The notes beneath the pieces are model-generated. The model had not been told where the DNA came from and ran no database searches. It saw only the letters and a program-made list of their open reading frames with translations. Below are positions 5,790 through 7,357 of a stretch of DNA of 7,357 nt, one piece after another. A program made the position numbers and the translations under genes. The DNA is from an uncultured Anaerolineales bacterium (GTDB lineage: Bacteria; Chloroflexota; Anaerolineae; Anaerolineales; UBA11657). How positions within the stretch are numbered: position 1 is the first letter of the stretch; every line of letters starts with the position of its first letter. Where the stretch lies: contig CAJWGI010000061.1 of assembly GCA_913031335.1 (NCBI GenBank), positions 1 through 7,357 of the forward strand. The letters run 5' to 3'.

Positions 5790-7357
5790 ATGGACTTTTT
5801 CGAACTTCAGGACGCGGCGCGGCGCAAGACGAGCGTCCTGGTTTTCTACTATTTCCTTGCGGTTGTGGCGATCATCGTCGCGGTGTATTTCGTTGTCGCG
5901 CTGGTCTTCGGCGGCCGGGGTGGTTGGGATCCGGGCCTGTTCACCACTGTTGCGATTGGCACCCTCGGCGTGGTGGCCGTGGGTACGCTCATCAGGACCG
6001 CTCAACTAAAGCAGGGCGGGCAGGCCGTGGCGGAAATGTTGGGGGGCCGTCCGGTGGATGCCTCCACGCGCAACGCCGGTGAACGCCGACTGTTGAATGT
6101 GGTGCAGGAAATGGCGCTTGCCTCGGGCACGCCGGTTCCACCAGTGTACCTGCTGGAGAAGGAGGAAGGCATCAACGCTTTCGCTGCCGGTTTCAGCCCC
6201 GGCGATGCTGTCATCGGGGTGACCCGTGGTTGCGTCGAGCAGCTCAGCCGCGAGCAGCTGCAGGGGGTGATCGCGCACGAATTCAGCCACATCATTAACG
6301 GCGACATGCGCCTGAATATCCGCTTGATTGGCGTCCTTGCGGGCATTCTGGCCATCGCCATGATTGGCTTCGGCCTGATGCGCACGGCCGCTTTTTCGGG
6401 CGCTGGGTACCGCCACTCGCGCCGTCGGGAGCAGGGCAACCTGGGCATGGTCTTGCTGCTGCTTGGCATTGGCCTGATTGTGGTCGGATACATAGGCGTC
6501 TTTTTCGCAAAGGTGATCAAGAGCGCTGTCTCTCGGCAGCGGGAGTACCTCGCTGATGCCGCTGCGGTGCAGTTTACGCGCAACCCGGACGGGCTGTCGG
6601 GCGCGCTGAAGCGCATCGGGGGGTTGGAGCGGGGCTCCAAACTGATCGCGGAAAAAGCGGAGGAGGCCAGCCACCTTTTATTTGCCAATGGCGTCGCCAG
6701 TTTCCTGAGCACAATCATGGCGACCCACCCTGCGCTGGGCGAGCGCATCCGGCGCATTGACCCGAGTTTCTCGGGCGAGTTCGATCTCATCGAAACCCCG
6801 CAGCAGGCCGGCACAACTGGGCCTGCCGGGATGGCGGTTGCGAGCCGACCGACCAACTTCGTGGCAACCAGCCACGCCGTCATGGATTCCATCGGTGCAC
6901 CGACGCCTACTCACGTCGCCTATGCGGCTGAGATATTGAAGCGTATTCCGGATGAAGTGCGGCGGGTCGCTCAGCAGCCTTTTGGAGCGCGTGCCGTGGT
7001 CTATGGCCTGCTGCTGGACGAGCAAGATGCCGTGCGCGCGCATCAACTGGAGCATTTGCAGCAGCAGGCAGACGAGGCTGTGTACAATGAGACCCTGCGC
7101 CTGTTGCCGCTGCTCGCTTCCACCGGCGCTGTATCAAGGTTGCCTCTCGCTGAGGTTTCGCTTTCGGCGCTGCGGCAACTTTCTCCGAGCCAGTACCGCG
7201 ACTTCCGCGCCAACGTGCAGCGGCTGATGGAAGCGGATGAGAATATCAGCCTGTTCGAATACACATTGCAGCACATGCTGCTGCGCCACCTCGAGAGTGC
7301 TTTCCACCGGAAAGCGGCGACAAAGAAGTCGATGCGATCGCTCGCGGTGCTGCGACC
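5790..7357 (+). CDS. HtpX-like M48 family zinc metalloprotease with C-terminal extension (cut by window edge)
   Basis: The frame stays open from ATG 5790 to the last base, giving at least 522 residues. This is an inner-membrane zinc endopeptidase. The active site is HEFSH at residues 163-167 (His163, catalytic Glu164, His167), in VIAHEFSHIINGDMRLN. The third zinc ligand is Glu252 in SRQREYLADAAAV, and the family block THPALGERIRRIDPSF is at 312-327. Membrane segments lie near 16-42, 50-70, 178-198 and 219-240, the HtpX layout with the active site on the cytoplasmic side. E. coli HtpX stops near 293 residues; this one continues for some 190 more, mostly helical, including ADENISLFEYTLQHMLLRHL (482-501). 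An in-frame stop at 5760 and no other ATG fix the start, though only a weak GAG precedes it. It probably works with LemA in membrane protein quality control. Confidence 0.93.
   Translation, partial: MDFFELQDAARRKTSVLVFYYFLAVVAIIVAVYFVVALVFGGRGGWDPGLFTTVAIGTLGVVAVGTLIRTAQLKQGGQAVAEMLGGRPVDASTRNAGERRLLNVVQEMALASGTPVPPVYLLEKEEGINAFAAGFSPGDAVIGVTRGCVEQLSREQLQGVIAHEFSHIINGDMRLNIRLIGVLAGILAIAMIGFGLMRTAAFSGAGYRHSRRREQGNLGMVLLLLGIGLIVVGYIGVFFAKVIKSAVSRQREYLADAAAVQFTRNPDGLSGALKRIGGLERGSKLIAEKAEEASHLLFANGVASFLSTIMATHPALGERIRRIDPSFSGEFDLIETPQQAGTTGPAGMAVASRPTNFVATSHAVMDSIGAPTPTHVAYAAEILKRIPDEVRRVAQQPFGARAVVYGLLLDEQDAVRAHQLEHLQQQADEAVYNETLRLLPLLASTGAVSRLPLAEVSLSALRQLSPSQYRDFRANVQRLMEADENISLFEYTLQHMLLRHLESAFHRKAATKKSMRSLAVLR

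Noticed and set aside
6002..6892. Minus-strand open frame of 296 codons opposite the M48 protease
   Set aside because: The opposite strand encodes a protease with intact HEFSH, third zinc ligand and membrane segments. The antisense translation is Ser/Arg/Pro-rich and typical of shadow frames in GC-rich DNA.

Overview
The window is GC-rich, gene-dense bacterial DNA, most likely from a member of the Pseudomonadota. That placement rests on the gene families, their style and the short spacers; there is no rRNA or other marker to fix the lineage. It holds six protein genes, two of them cut by the window edges. I see no tRNA, rRNA, CRISPR array, transposase, phage gene or plasmid function.

Left part, minus strand: a truncated gene for a PLP-dependent D-cysteine desulfhydrase / ACC-deaminase-type enzyme starts at 140 and runs off the left edge. 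Upstream of it on the same strand is galK (galactokinase, 414-1586). The 273-bp gap between them carries repeated TGTACAA words and a weak promoter candidate. galK is divergent from a ROK-family sugar kinase of the fructokinase (Mak) type on the plus strand (best start 1964, end 2902). The roughly 377-bp divergent spacer has no credible gene. It holds a perfect -10 box in each direction, a second plus-strand promoter candidate built on a perfect TTGACA, a 12-bp palindrome, a dyad lying across that second promoter, and two mutually exclusive short hairpins. The two kinases both feed hexose phosphates into central metabolism, so shared control is plausible but unproven. No galT, galE or transporter is visible.

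Middle: 3070-4989 encodes a 639-residue polytopic membrane protein. Its first exported loop carries an Asp-Asp pair in a setting that resembles GT-C lipid-linked-sugar glycosyltransferases, and it has a short Cys-containing C-terminal tail. I cannot name its family.

Right part: lemA (5089-5679) has the strongest ribosome binding site in the window and a perfect TATAAT just upstream. It is followed after 110 bp by an HtpX-like M48 zinc metalloprotease (5790 to beyond the right edge) with the zinc-site motif HEFSH, four membrane segments and a long C-terminal extension. LemA next to an M48 protease is a recurring gene pair, and the two are presumably co-transcribed and act together at the inner membrane. 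No clearly new system is present. The best leads are the unnamed membrane protein, the C-terminal extension of the M48 protease and the elaborate spacer between the two sugar kinases.
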